NCBI GenBank assembly: GCA_021432635.1
Contig: MU270085.1
Coordinates: 287,862-351,861 of the forward strand
DNA: 64,000 nt
Direction of reading: 5' to 3'
DNA from: Thozetella sp. PMI_491
Taxonomy: Eukaryota > Ascomycota > Sordariomycetes > Chaetosphaeriales > Chaetosphaeriaceae
This document shows positions 23,598 through 35,893 of the stretch, one piece after another. Within the stretch, counting starts at the first letter, position 1. The number at the start of each line of letters is the position of its first letter. The position numbers were made by a program, and so were the translations under genes. The notes below the pieces were generated by a model. The model searched no databases, had not been told where the DNA came from, and was given only the letters and a program-made list of their open reading frames with translations.

Positions 23598-25949
23598 ATG
23601 GCAGTGTCGGTGCTCGCTGCGGCAGCTGCGCAGGCCTCTTCTTTAGGTATTACCCCCTCCTTACAAATGTTACAAATGGACAGGGACAAGCTCCCGCCAC
23701 CTCCTCCTTTTCACCTCCCCATCCCCTTTTTGCGTCGCACTACGTCTGCGCCTTCTTTTTCCCCATTCCGCGTCCCGCCTCTGGCTGCAAATAACTCAAC
23801 CCTTGCGTCCGCAGACCACAAACACCCCGTCGAGGGCCAATCCAGTCTGTCCTCGTCCCCGCGCCAGTACCCGACCGATCTTTCTAGTCCCATTCTCGAA
23901 GAGGGCGATGAGACCGAGAGTGAGCCGATCAACGAGCCTGTCACTCCTGTGAGCGGCCGCCAGAGCCAGGACTTCCAGAACCTCCCCGCCAACCACCCCG
24001 ACATCCACCCGGACACCAACCCCGACTCCCTCGCCTCCAGCACTACATTTGCCCCCGTGCACACCGAGGTCGCGCCCGCGAGCAAATCCGGCCTCGTCCT
24101 AGACACGAGCGCTGCCACCTCGCGGCCCACGACCGCCGAGACCTCCCCGAGGACAGCACGGCCGCCGCCCACGCCGAGCGCGCAGCCGGACCAGGAACCA
24201 GCCCCGACCCCCATCTCGCGCCGGTCGACTCGCAGTTCCATCTCGGGCGTCAAGCGCACCATGTCCAACTTCTTCCGGCGCAGCAATTCCCAGACGGACA
24301 AGGCCGCCTTTGGCTTGACCGAGCCCGGCTACATCGCCTCCTCCGACCCTAACCTGCAGGAGGCGGCGCCCAGGAAAATGCCAAATCGCCGGTGGTCCAT
24401 GAACCGCAGCTCGAATACGACACGGTCCAACACGCCGCCCTCGCCGAGCTCGCCGCTCGAGATGGCGGTCAAGACACGGGAGCAGGCTTCGACGCCAACA
24501 GTTCCCAACTCGGACCAGTTCTTCCAGTCAGATTCGCGTAAGAACCGGGCCTCGACTGGCTTTCACCTCCGCTCCAAGGTGGGCTTCGCCGGCAGCAACG
24601 AAGCGCGACCGCAGCATCAGGCGGTTCGGCGCCGGGCGAGCAGCTTCGACTACTCCAAGCAGGAAAAGCCCAGCGCCGCGGGCTCCAACGACCCGATCCA
24701 CATGGAGCGTGCCCTGTGGGGGATGCCGGCCGAATCGGGCACCGGCGTAAAGGCACGGCGGATGAGCTTGAGCCTGCCCGACGACTTCACGGTGGACGTG
24801 GCCGAGCTCTTGGCCGAGTTTGAGTACCAGCACAAGTTCCTGGGTCGCCACGGCAAGCACCTTGGCAAGGGTGCCACGTCCAAGGTGACGCTGATGGTAC
24901 GCAAGGGCTGCCCCACCGAGCTGTATGCGGTCAAGGAGTTCCGTGGCAAGTCGTCGAGCGAGACGGCCGAGGAGTACGAGAAGAAGATCAAGTCCGAGTA
25001 CACGCTCGCCAAGAGCCTGCATCACCCTAACATTGTCGAGACGATCCGCCTCTGCACGGACCACGGCCGATGGAACCACGTCATGGAGTACTGCCAGGAG
25101 GGCGATCTATTCACCATGGTGAACAAGAAATACCTCAAGGCCGAAGACCGTGAGAAGGACCGGCTGTGTCTGTTCCGCCAGCTCGTGCAGGGCATTAACT
25201 ACCTGCACGCCAACGGCGTGGCGCACCGCGACATCAAGCTGGAGAACCTGCTGCTCACAACCGATAGCAAGCTCAAGATTACCGACTTCGGCGTCTCGGA
25301 GGTCTTCTCGGGCATCCACCCGGGCCTCCGGGAGGCGGGCGGCCAGTGCGGCAAGAACATGGGCGAGATGCGCCTATGTGCGCCCGGAATCTGCGGTAGC
25401 GAGCCGTACATCGCCCCCGAGGTGCTCAAGAAGGACGGCCGGTACGACCCCCGCGCGCTCGATGTGTGGAGCTCGGCCATCGTCATGATCAACCTCATCT
25501 TCGGCGCGCCGTTGTGGCAGCGCGCCGAGCTCGCGCCCAAGAACCCCAAGCCGCACCCCAACTACGTCAAGCTCGTCCGGGGCTGGGAGAAGTGGGAGGC
25601 CAAGCACAGCGAAGCCGAGCCCGTCATCACCGAGGCTGACTATCCCAAGGTGGACGCGTTCGACTTTTGTGTCAAGCCGCCGGCGCTCCGCCGCATCCTG
25701 CTGCAAATGCTGAACCCGGAGCCCAGCAAGCGCATCACCATTCCCGAAGTTCTCAACAACCGCTGGTTCAAGAATATTGAGTGCTGCCAGCTCGAGAGCT
25801 ACGAGGACCCGGCCAAGATGATTGACGCATCCAAGAAGACGTGTCTGAACCGCGGCGGGCAGCGCAAGATCTTTTGCCACAACCACCTACCCCCCAGGGA
25901 GCACAACACACACTCCCTGGGCAAGATGCCGGGCAGTGCAGGATACTGA
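23598..25949 (+). CDS. Serine/threonine protein kinase, HAL4/SAT4-type (NPR/HAL subfamily)
   Basis: Fungal HAL4/SAT4-like kinases phosphorylate regulators of plasma-membrane transporters and support K+ uptake and salt tolerance. This is a single exon of 783 aa with a good start context (CACCAACATGG). Residues 1 to about 405 are Ser/Pro/Thr-rich and look disordered, with several short basic segments. The kinase domain follows. The Gly loop LGKGATSKV starts at residue 422, the ATP-binding Lys is K446 in YAVKEF, HRDIKLEN has its catalytic Asp at D545, DFG is at 563-565 and APE at 606-608. An insert between DFG and APE (GGQCGKNMGEMRLCAPGICG) and the C-terminal His-rich tail (CHNHLPP and onward) are typical of the filamentous-fungal HAL-type kinases as I know them. 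All catalytic residues are present, so it should be active. The exact orthology (HAL4/SAT4 versus HAL5 or OCA2) is inference. Confidence 0.9.
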   Translation: MAVSVLAAAAAQASSLGITPSLQMLQMDRDKLPPPPPFHLPIPFLRRTTSAPSFSPFRVPPLAANNSTLASADHKHPVEGQSSLSSSPRQYPTDLSSPILEEGDETESEPINEPVTPVSGRQSQDFQNLPANHPDIHPDTNPDSLASSTTFAPVHTEVAPASKSGLVLDTSAATSRPTTAETSPRTARPPPTPSAQPDQEPAPTPISRRSTRSSISGVKRTMSNFFRRSNSQTDKAAFGLTEPGYIASSDPNLQEAAPRKMPNRRWSMNRSSNTTRSNTPPSPSSPLEMAVKTREQASTPTVPNSDQFFQSDSRKNRASTGFHLRSKVGFAGSNEARPQHQAVRRRASSFDYSKQEKPSAAGSNDPIHMERALWGMPAESGTGVKARRMSLSLPDDFTVDVAELLAEFEYQHKFLGRHGKHLGKGATSKVTLMVRKGCPTELYAVKEFRGKSSSETAEEYEKKIKSEYTLAKSLHHPNIVETIRLCTDHGRWNHVMEYCQEGDLFTMVNKKYLKAEDREKDRLCLFRQLVQGINYLHANGVAHRDIKLENLLLTTDSKLKITDFGVSEVFSGIHPGLREAGGQCGKNMGEMRLCAPGICGSEPYIAPEVLKKDGRYDPRALDVWSSAIVMINLIFGAPLWQRAELAPKNPKPHPNYVKLVRGWEKWEAKHSEAEPVITEADYPKVDAFDFCVKPPALRRILLQMLNPEPSKRITIPEVLNNRWFKNIECCQLESYEDPAKMIDASKKTCLNRGGQRKIFCHNHLPPREHNTHSLGKMPGSAGY

Positions 25950-28900
25950 AATTTTCGTTACTACATACAACTACATACAATACCACCTTGACGACTTGCA
26001 TCCGGGACCTAGTCATATCCCCCCGACAACTCCATCATTCCTTTCTTTCTCTTTCCTAGTCTTCGGTTATTACTCTCCGGAGCCGTTATGATGATTGTAG
26101 CAATCGGAAAGGGGCGGGAGCATCGGGCATCCTTCGTTTTTGTCTTTTGTCTTTTTATACTCTAACCCCTGGCGTTACTAAGGAGGTCACTCATGAGAAG
26201 GGGGGGGAGGTGGTTCATCGCGCGGAATGGACCGCCTGATGTCTTCATCTTTCTATTCCCCTCCCCTTCCCCCCTATAAGGGGGGAAGGAGGCTAAGACG
26301 ATATTCCTTTTGTGCAGCATCCAATCACGGAGCTCCTAGTCATTTTTAATCATGAAGCACACTGCTACTACCATTGAGTATCGCATCCCGGCAGTGGCAT
26401 CTGCAGCGAGGATGCGATCTACGATGGGTACATACAAACATACATCTCTTGCGTTTTCCTGCGCCATAAAACAAACGCACTTTTTGATCTCGTCTGTTAC
26501 TTGTTTTAATCACATTCATTCCCATTGCCTGTACGATTTCCGGGGCACGGCGGTCAGGAGGTGCCAAGTGCGAGAACAAAGATGGCGACCTGTGGCACAA
26601 GGCCGCTCTAGGACCAGGACCCCTATGCTGGATTAGGAAGAGGATAAGGGAGAAAGAAGCCAGACCCGAGAATGCGGGTATTCCGAGAGGGCCGACGCTG
26701 TAACCCTATGGGCTGGTCTCCAGGCAAATGAGCCAACAAAAAGGGGGAGCGGGATAACCTAGAGCGAAGGAGGGGGGCGACCGAGGAGGATGAGGATGAG
26801 GACGAGGGGAAAAAAGGCGGCCAGATGAAATGCCTTGGCCCTGCCGGCGCAATTGACGAAGACTTTCTACAGTCACAATGACAACGCAACGTACCTCGCT
26901 TCCCTCTCGCTTGGTAGATTGTCCAGTACTACAAGATGGTGCTGCCGTCGGCAGTACTCGTGAGGTAGGTCATCTGCTCAGTACTACCGTGGCTTGCTTG
27001 CCTGTCTGCCTGCCCGCAGTGAATGCTCTACAAGGTACTCACAGAGCCCGCAGGCCCCCGTACCTGTGAGGGATCACGGGGCTGGTCGAGAGGTTCTTGG
27101 GGCCAACTCGACATCAGCTATCTCGGGAAAGGCCAGGCGGGATACCCGAAGGGAAACGTACCCCGCTTGGGTCGAGAGGCGGCCCTCCCTCCCTCCTCCC
27201 TTCTCCTTGCCTTGTCCCTCTACCGAGCAGACTGCCGCTCCCTCTTAGCAGCAGTGGCACGCTGCAACCGAGACAAGAAATCTCGGGGAAGGGGGGGAGG
27301 CTGCCAAGTGCATCTTATCTTGTTCTGTCGCATGTTGTCCCAGTGCTACTAGGGCATGACGTCGGCGCACCACCTCCCGGTAGAGCAAATAGTTCTCTCT
27401 TTTCTTCATGTCGCTGACGATGCTTTATTGCTTCCAAGCCGCCCGCCCCTCCTGGTCGTTTACGGACCACTTTCGTGCCGTGGGGCACAGCGAACGAGAC
27501 CCAGACCAGATCGGTATACAAGTTTGATTGCTCATCATTAATCACATATTCGCTCCCGGGTTTTGTATCACTTGGGGGTACAGCAGGAGCAGCAGGAAAT
27601 GAGGGGTTCTCGTGCGAAGGAGGCACCCGCATTGTTAAAGACCTCGAGTTGGGGGGGCTTCTGCTGTCTCTAGGGACTAGGCTGCCGCTCACTTCAGGTG
27701 ACTGAGCACTCTAGTTTGTAGGGGCATGCGCAGCAGCCACGGGCCCGCCTCCTAGAAGGCCATACTGGGGAGAAGGGAGGGGGGTGGCGCATTCTATGTT
27801 ACTCGAGGTCCAATGCCGCCGCCTAGACCGACCGTTGCTAGGCTCTGGGGCGACTAAAATTTCAGTCTATAATCCCCATTCGACATGGGCCAAACCCCGA
27901 TCCCACCACGGATTCCGCGCTTTCTTCCATGTGTCCCGGGCGAGCGATGTGGAAGAATTAGAAATAGGGGAGTAGGAGGGTAGGGGAATAGGGGATTGGG
28001 GCAGGATGGGGAGAGACACGAAACGGAGGGCAAGAGAGAGTACGGCAAGAGAAGCAGAGCCAAGGCAACCCATTTCGCATCAATTCACACAGCACCCATT
28101 CATTGCCAAGAGGCACAAAAAACCCTCTTGTGCAACCGAATCACACACAATTCCGATGCGTGCATGGCTGTCCTGCACGTCGACTAAATCGGTAGGGCAT
28201 CTGTCCCTTCCCCCGCTTTCACCCCCCTCCCCCCGGCCGTCTCTCAAAACGTGCCTGTCTCTGTCGTCCCCCCATCCGTCGACTCCTCCCGTTGGTGGGA
28301 TGTCGTGCGAGACGCCACCCCATCGAACGCTGTGGCATTGTTCGCCAAGAGCCAGTAGCGCAGCATATGCCCTTGGCCACACGTTCTAGAAGACGAGCCA
28401 AAAGGGAGGGGGGGGGGGCCGTCCGCTCCATGACGCGAGGCGGCTTGGCTCTTTGGAGGGGGTTCAAAAAGGCAGCGAGTGAGGGCTTAGCCGGCCGGCC
28501 CTTCTCCGAGAGCGCTCGGGTTCGGACTCGGGAGGAGAGGTTGGCCGGCAGAGAAATCGCGGCAGGCCTATTGACGGTATGCCAGCGACGATACTATTAG
28601 AGGGTAGAGGATCGGCCGTGGGCACGCGTGGACCTGCTCTTTCGGTCCGCCTTTCCCATCCTGCTCCCGCTACAGCCCAGCCCGGCCCAGCCCAGCCAGC
28701 CAGCCAGCCAGCCAACCCAGAGAGAGATATGCATGACGCTGTAGGGGGTCTAGGCGAGCCGCTGTACTGCACAGTACGACCTAGTACATACATGCCCTCA
28801 GGCCTGTGGGCAGGCTAGGTCAGACGCCACAGACGGAGGGGCGAGGATGCCAGATGTCCCGGCAGCTCCGTGGCGCTGCAGGGTGGCCAGAGCTACTGGA

Positions 28901-31815
28901 TTCCAACAGGGCTCTGGCGGCCAGGTCCGCATCATGAGACGATGACCTGATCCCTCATGGAGGCTTTACCTCCACCAGTTTAGTAGAATGGGCATGGAGA
29001 TGAGGCCATACTGGGCGCACGCGACGACTGCCTTGGCGCTCGAGGCGTATCTCGCGGGGGGCCACGGCAAGGCAGAGGCTCTTTCCTGTTGCCGGACTTC
29101 CATACCGCCCTCCATCTCCATCTCACTGTATGTTCCGCTGGATTGGATTCAAGTATTGGGCCGTCTTGCTCTCTCGGGGCATTGGTCTGACCCAAATTGC
29201 AAGGGCAAAGTCCCTGTTCGCGCTTGACAACGCCGGCCGAAATGGCGAGCGTGCAGCGGGATAACCAGACGAGCCAGATTGCCCCGCCAGTTGGAACCGC
29301 TTCTCTCCCCCGCCCGCCCCCCCAATCCATGACAGAGAAATCCCCGGCTAGAGGCTCCGCCTGCAGTGCAACGCCTCCCGGGTCTCACATGGTGCGTTGC
29401 GTGGGGGTGAGCGCCCCACCCGCTATGCCCAATGCCCGGCTACAGCGCTCCCCTCCAGTGACGTTTCGGTGATGTCCTCTGCCCCGGCTCAGTGGGGGTG
29501 ATGAAGTCATGGCGATGGAACCAGGGAGTATCTGGTTTTTTTATTTTTTATTTATTTTTTATTTTGCCTCTTCCAAGTTGTGTTTCCATGCAGGCCCAAG
29601 CTCTTGGAGCGTTGGAAGGGGTCAGGGGGTCAACAGTGCATGTAAACACAGCATGGCCCCTCTTCCCTCCTTCTTCTTTTACCCCCCCCCCCCCCCCTTT
29701 TATCCTTTGGGGGGAAAGGGAGGGCGGGGGCGAGCTAAGTTGCTAAACCCAAAGATCAGGGCCGCCCAATAGCATACCGTTAGACCCGGTAGACAGTCTA
29801 CAGTCCGCAGTCCGTCTTTCCGTACGACTTTGTAAGATTCGTACGGTATGCGGGGACGCCGGCTTGTGTACAGTTACAACAAGAGTGCCTTCTCCCCTCA
29901 CCCCCCCCCTCGGGACCTCTAAGTCTCTTCTGCTGCAGGTTGTAGCTGCAGGCTGATTTGTGCACAGCAGCTGTGTTTCCCTCTCTGAGGCTCTGAACAG
30001 TCACAAGGCCGAACGTAGTTGCGCCATGCATGGCCTCGAGCCGCCGCTCATTCTGTTTTGGTGCGACTTGAGGGGGAAGCTACGGCGTGGCACTCGTAGA
30101 GGACCAAGCCCTATAGGTAGTATACACACGAAATCGGCGCAAGGCAATCTTGGAGCGCACGTCGACCCAGCATCTCCTTTTAGACAGACCTCCCTTTCCA
30201 GACGGCAGGAGGAAGTCTGCGACGACGGGGGTTCGGCTGGCGGGCCGCCCGACTGGACGTCCGTCGGTCTGTCTTTCTCAAGTCGTCTTATTGTGCCTAT
30301 GAAACAGCTCTTCTTCCTCCATGTCACCGCTACAAGGCGATGTTCACGGCGAAAAAGAAACGTGCCACAGGCCAAGGGAGCGAAATCAAAAATTAGGACT
30401 AGAACGACCCCGAAGGGGAGGTTCACGAGTGGGAGACGCCACGACGTGCGACGCGGGCCATCCACCCTCCTCCATGGTGTTCATGATCGCCTTGGAGACA
30501 GTCAACTAAGTATGAAGAGACGGGAGGAAGCAAGATACCACCATCTATTTGTAGCCTAATGCTATATAGGCGAGGCACAGGTGGTCCTTGCACGTTAGCA
30601 CATTTTGAAGGTCCAGCATATTTTTCGGGCATGCCGGAGATAATTATGGTACCCAGCTAAGTAATTGGCTAAGTAAGACTCTCGTGATGACCGAGGCGTG
30701 GTGCTCGCCCCCGCCCCCCGGTAGGGCCCAAAGGCTGGCGTCGAGGGGCAGCGCAACGAGAGCCCCGCTTGGCCGATAGCACAGAAGCTCATACAATGAT
30801 ATGTCCTCAGGGCCCATGTTTGATGGCAGCTGGTGGCATGCGTTGACACCGGAGGTCTCACTACATTTCGGATAACATTTCTTTTTCCTTCCGAAGTCGT
30901 GCGATTCAGGGGCATGTAAACAAATCTAAACAGCCTGGGCCACGGCCCGTCAAGCCCCCTCTCTCCCCCGCTAAGAAGTGGCTAAGCGTTGAGACGGTGC
31001 CTCTTCTTGCGTTGACTTGTGTGTTCGGGCCGATACAAGCCACGCTTAGGATGTGTTTCCCCGCGGCCAGTCTGCACATCGCAAGGCGCATGAAGCGCAC
31101 CTGGACATTTGCAAACAAGCCTCCGAGTACCTAGAGGGTCTAAATACCGCTCAGGTGCCCGCAAATCTCTACATGATACTACGGCAGATGGGCTTAGAAC
31201 GGCTACGACTAGGTGAGGAGGGGGTTTGGTTTTGGTGCAATGTGTGTGCTATGAATGTGTGGATTGCATTTGCATGCGCTCTGATCTCACGATTTCGCCC
31301 CGCTCTTGCCGGCCGGACGACACCAGTCCCGGCTCAACTTCTGTCTGCCACGGTCGATACATGCGCTCCTCCGCTCAGGGATCCGTTCTCCGCCATCGAG
31401 CACCCTCTGTCAGTTCTCCTAATATCATTGCCCCTTCGACCCACTCGTGGCTGCGAGGGGGGTTTTGGGGGAGCGGGGGGGGGGGGGGGAAGGGGGATGG
31501 GTTTGGGGGGTTTGGTGTTGATTTCTGACTATAGATGCACTGTTCTTCTCTCTTTCATCATCCGGGTACCAGATCCATTATCCATCCTGACGCACCACGC
31601 CTAGGCCACTCGGTATACACTTGTATCCGGATCGATTTCGGCGTCTCCAAGTTGCAGTTTGGCGAAACATCGCACAAGGGGAAGGGGAGGCGAAGGTGGG
31701 GGGTTTGAGGTACGAGATGGGTCATGCTGGGCCCGGAGCTGAGGGATAGGGGGCCCTGCCTCGGCTCCAGCTGCGTTCACGCTGCTGGGTTTCACTCGAC
31801 AGCCATCGGTACAAC
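25950..31815. other. Intergenic DNA between kinase and importin genes
   Basis: The genes on either side converge here, so both 3' UTRs lie in it. The rest is spacer with homopolymers (16 C at 29682-29697, 15 G at 31475-31489), a CCAG microsatellite near 28692 and an A/T run near 29538-29565. Frames up to 199 codons exist, but none has a domain or coherent splicing. Confidence 0.4.
29682..29697. repeat. Poly-C tract, 16 nt
   Basis: This is an uninterrupted run of 16 C in an intergenic pyrimidine-rich stretch. Its exact length is prone to sequencing error. Confidence 0.8.
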
Positions 31816-34800
31816 CTAGCTGGCTGCACCATTGGCGGGCTGTGTAACGCCGGCCGCCGCCGCGGCCTGCTGAGCAATCAAGGCTTGGTTCTCGGCTTGC
31901 TGGCAGACAGCGGTGATGATGTTCTGTTCATCGGCTGAGAGATGCGACGTCAAAGAAGCGTAGAACTGAGGTTGCTCCTGCTGGAGGGCTGCTATGGCGT
32001 TAGCGAGACCTGTCCGCTCTGCGCACCCGCGAGGGAGTGGGGGTTCAAACTCGTACCTAGCAGAGCTCCACGGAAGATGCCGTACGGCTCAATTTTGTCG
32101 AGGGGCGACTCGAGCAGGACGCTATCTTCGCCGAGCTCATCGTCTGAGTCGGTGCCGACAGCGCCAAACTTTTGTGCCTGCTCAAGGTTCTTGTCAGCGA
32201 TCCTGCGGACCTAGGACGTACGCGTGTCAACTCGACCGGCCGTGGGGATAATCTTGACCACTAAAAATCGATAGCCAGAGGGCGACTTACCTCCTCATTG
32301 AGAAACTCGAGGTATGCTGTGCTCTCGTCCTTGACATCTTGTCCACCATCGTCTTCGTTTTCTTCTTCGCCCGTCCAAGCAGACTCGTCTTCGTTCCACT
32401 CCTCGTCCTCATCGTAGCCGTATCCGGCTTCCAACTGGAAATCATCCTTGAGCGCCTCTTCACGATCTAATGTCGCGGGGAGAGTATGTTAGCAATGAGA
32501 CCAAACTAGTAGAACTGAGGAATTGCAGCGAAGGGTCTCTGGCGCCCAAGGGAGAGTGCCGGTGGGATTCAAGCGGGTTCAGCGTACTTTTCATGGCATT
32601 GGGTAAAGTGCTGAACAGCACTGTGATGCCCTGGAGCAAACGAGGCCACCCAACCGACACGCTGGCCGGGATCTGGTCAGCAGGGATGCGGAGCAAGGCC
32701 ACGATAGCGATGATGCAGAGCTTCTTGTCGTGCACCCGAGTGAAGGAGTCCATGCTCCCGAACCACAGGCTGAAGAACTTATTCGTCCAGCCCTTGGATT
32801 CGAGAATTTGGAGGGCCAGCAGCGGGTTGTAGTGGATCGCGTTGATAACCATCTCCATCAAGTGAATCTTGTATGACTTGATAGTGACCTCCTGCGTCGC
32901 GAGGACATTCATCGCCATCTCGATGAACCCGTGCACGCAGCTGTCGATGTGGCCCCGGAGGCTCAGCATCATGGCCTCGGCCAGTTTACAGGCACAGATC
33001 CTGTCCACACCGCCAACCTTGGCGTCGGTGAACATATCAGACACCATGGAGAAAAGTGCCTGCACGTATTCAGGCTTCTGGATGAGCTGGGGGACGCCGT
33101 ATTGCACGTAGTTGTCCAGCGCGGGGAGCATGTCCTCGAGATACAGTTCTGCGCCCGACTTAAATGTCGCGTGAACAAGCTCAAAGGCTTGCCACATCGT
33201 GTTGGAGATGGCCTTGGCGGCAAAAGTGCAGCTGTCGATTATCTCAAACACTTCGTTAAAAAGGTCTTGGGGCGGCCCGAGTTAGCTGCATGGGATCGTG
33301 ACGGGGGGTCAGACCGGGGAAGTGGGGCGGGGAGATTACCGTAGAGCTTGTTCTCCAGTGTTACCTGGATGACAGGCATCAAGATGGACTCGATGTGAAG
33401 AAGTACGTCCGGCGTGCTCTCGAGGGTGAGGATCAAGGTCCCAATGGTCTGCAACACGCCGAGCGCCGTAATGCTCTTATCGTCCAGGAAGTCGCCATAT
33501 TCGCCGTCGTCGTTTTGCTTGTCGTTCTTCTCGAGAAGCTCACGCACGATCCTGAGGTATGTGTCACGGAGCTGCTCGCTCAGTGCGACGGCGAATGGTG
33601 TCAATTCGCGAGCAAACACCTCAACAAAGTCCTCCATCACATTGGCCAGGGCGTCAATGTCGACCTCGTTCGCCAGCTTAAGCAGCTGCTGCATAATGGT
33701 TGGGATGCTCGTCTGCATGGTCGTCCGGATGACCTCGTGTCTGATCAGGGGCTGAAGGGCGAGCGCGGCCGTGACTCGGACCGGTAGAGCGGAATCCGCC
33801 ATACACTCAATGATGTGGCGATAGATGACGAGCAGGTTGGCGGGCTCCTTGAAGTTGAGCTGCTCGAACTTCTCGATCGTGTCGCAAGCGCGCGCCCTGA
33901 GGTAGCCTTCGGAGCTGGTGAAGTCGGGAAACACGTAGCGGATCAGGAAGTACTCGACCTGGTCGGCGATGGGCGACTTCTTGCCGAGGATGACGGGGGC
34001 CAGAATGCCAATCATGCGCAAGGCACCCTCTTTGGAAATATGGTTCTTCTCAGCTTCCGCTGCCTGTTCGTATTGGTTGACGACCTCGTTGATGAACTTG
34101 AGGATCTCAAACGTTTGTTTCCTCCTAGTCTTGGTGAGGGTGACCAGGAAGTTAGTCGCTGCCACATCGGGAGCCGCCACTTCTTCGTAGAAATTGAGCT
34201 TGCGATGCAGATACTCCTCCGGCTGATCCTCGAAATTCTCCAGGTCCTCCTCTGAGAGACAAATGATGGGGAAGATCAAGTGGGTGATGAGGTTGTTCAG
34301 GTGCCCCTTGAGGTGGCTCCACATATCCTTAGGCCGGATGCACTCGTCAAGAAACACTATCGTGTACGACAAGCACGGCCGGCTTAGCCATACCGTCTTA
34401 GACACCCACTTCTCGATCTCCTGGAGGTAATGCTTAAGAATCTCGGGCGCGATCTGGGCTGAGAACTCCTTAGCAAAACGAACTGCGACGTCATTGCTTG
34501 ACTTGTCCATAATGGTTGCAGGATTTCCGTGCCTGCAGACTCGGTCAGCTAGAGCAGTCCACTCATTCGCTCCCACGGGTTTCCCCTGTGCTTCTTGTCT
34601 TCCGCGGGGAGGCCGGCATACCTAATGTAGAGGCGGTTTAGGTTGAAGTAGGCCCACTTCTTCGCCTTCCACCAGTGGTGTCGCTCGCGCTCGGGGGGGT
34701 CGTCGTTCATGGCGCTGGCCGGGATGGCCTTGGATACGGTCTGCAAGAAGATGGTGCACCATCCAATGTTCACGGGACCGTCCCTGAGGAAGTCGGAGAG

Positions 34801-35893
34801 CTCGAGCTGCGAGACTATGTCAGCATACGCCCCCTAACACCCGAAACGCCTGCCCGACCGGGGGGGGGGCCGAGATCACCCACCCATGTGGCATGCTTGT
34901 AGGCCTTCAAGGCAATGTGCAGCATCTCGCCGGCCTCGTCGCTCTCTTGGTTGACCAACTCATTGCAGATGGCGAGCAGGCGGGGGAAGCTAGCCGCGAT
35001 GATCTTGTCAAAATGAGATCGATTCGCGCCGTCGCTCGCCTTGAACCGATACGCGCGGCAAACGGCTAGCAGGCATTGGAGACCAGCGAGAACCGAGGGC
35101 GCATCATTGGTGTTCAAAAGCTGGAGGGTGAAGTCCATAAAACTAGGCCATTGGTTGGGGAAGTCGAAGTGCAGGATCCGCTGGAGGATGGGGATGAGCT
35201 GCTGCCGCACCAAGGGCTGGGACACGGCTAGGATGGGCAGCAACCGGTCTCGAAAGCGGGCCTTTTCATCTTCGGGTATCACCGTCTCGGTCGGGTATTG
35301 CTCTGAGCGATTCCAAGCACGGTTGACGCGGTTCTTGAGGTAGATGACAGCTACGGACGCGTCAGTATTTTGACCGGGATGCCGGAGAGGGGGGAGGAGA
35401 GAAGGGGCAGGGGTCTCGTGTCGAGGCATGGCAGAGCGGCAAAGGTGAGCGGCAAGGGGCACAGGGCATACTCGAAAGCTGGAGGTTGACGTCTTGCTCC
35501 GACTGCAAGATCTCGAGGAGGATATCGGTGAAGCCGGCGTGCTCTTCGGCCTAGAAAGCGGGAGCAGGCCGCGATGCGTTAGCAAGCAGGGAGATGTGTG
35601 GCAGTCGGAGGACCGAGGGGTAGGCGGGCCCGGAAGGCGGTGACGGCGCTCCTCCCGAGAAAGAAAAACAAAGAAGCAGGCCGTGTGCGAGGGTGGCGGG
35701 AGCCGGTAGCCAGCGTGCGCAGGAGCGATCCACGGCAGGAGGGAGGCAGGCTGACGCGCAGGTGCGGGCGCGAAAGGGGGGGGGGGAGGGAGCCGGGACT
35801 GACCTGCTTGAGTTGAAGCTCAGCCCGTCTTCGAGTGTCGGTGTCGGCATCGAGGGTGCCAACGATGCAGTTCCGAATGGTAGCGGCATCCAT
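31816..35893 (-). CDS. Importin-beta family karyopherin, importin-7/8 type (Nmd5/Sxm1-like)
   Basis: These karyopherins bind RanGTP and carry cargo such as ribosomal proteins, TFIIS and Hog1-type MAP kinases through nuclear pores. I join nine exons: 35893-35804, 35550-35472, 35350-34884, 34806-34622, 34532-33340, 33265-32588, 32466-32291, 32210-32057 and 31991-31816. All junctions are GT-AG and in phase, giving 1065 aa, the usual size for the family. The N-terminus is an importin-beta N domain (RRRAELQLKQ, then YLKNRVNRAW). Typical importin-7 segments follow: FPNQWPSFMDF, KKWAYFNLNRLYIR, HLIFPIICLSEED, EVFEIIDSCTFAAKAIS and AELYLEDMLPALDNYVQYG. Near the C-terminus lies a D/E-rich stretch (YGYDEDEEWNEDESAW), as in the acidic loops of this class, and the end is an Ala/Gln-rich tail. 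Some of the nine exons are too short to stand out as open frames. Whether it matches yeast Nmd5 or Sxm1 cannot be settled from sequence alone. Confidence 0.9.

Noticed and set aside
24528-25079. 183-codon antisense frame over the kinase domain
   Set aside because: It is antisense to well-conserved kinase motifs. Open antisense frames are expected opposite GC-rich coding DNA.
27315-27692. 125-codon minus-strand frame
   Set aside because: It starts with GTG; the first ATG is internal. Some natural-looking stretches exist, but no domain or splice context.
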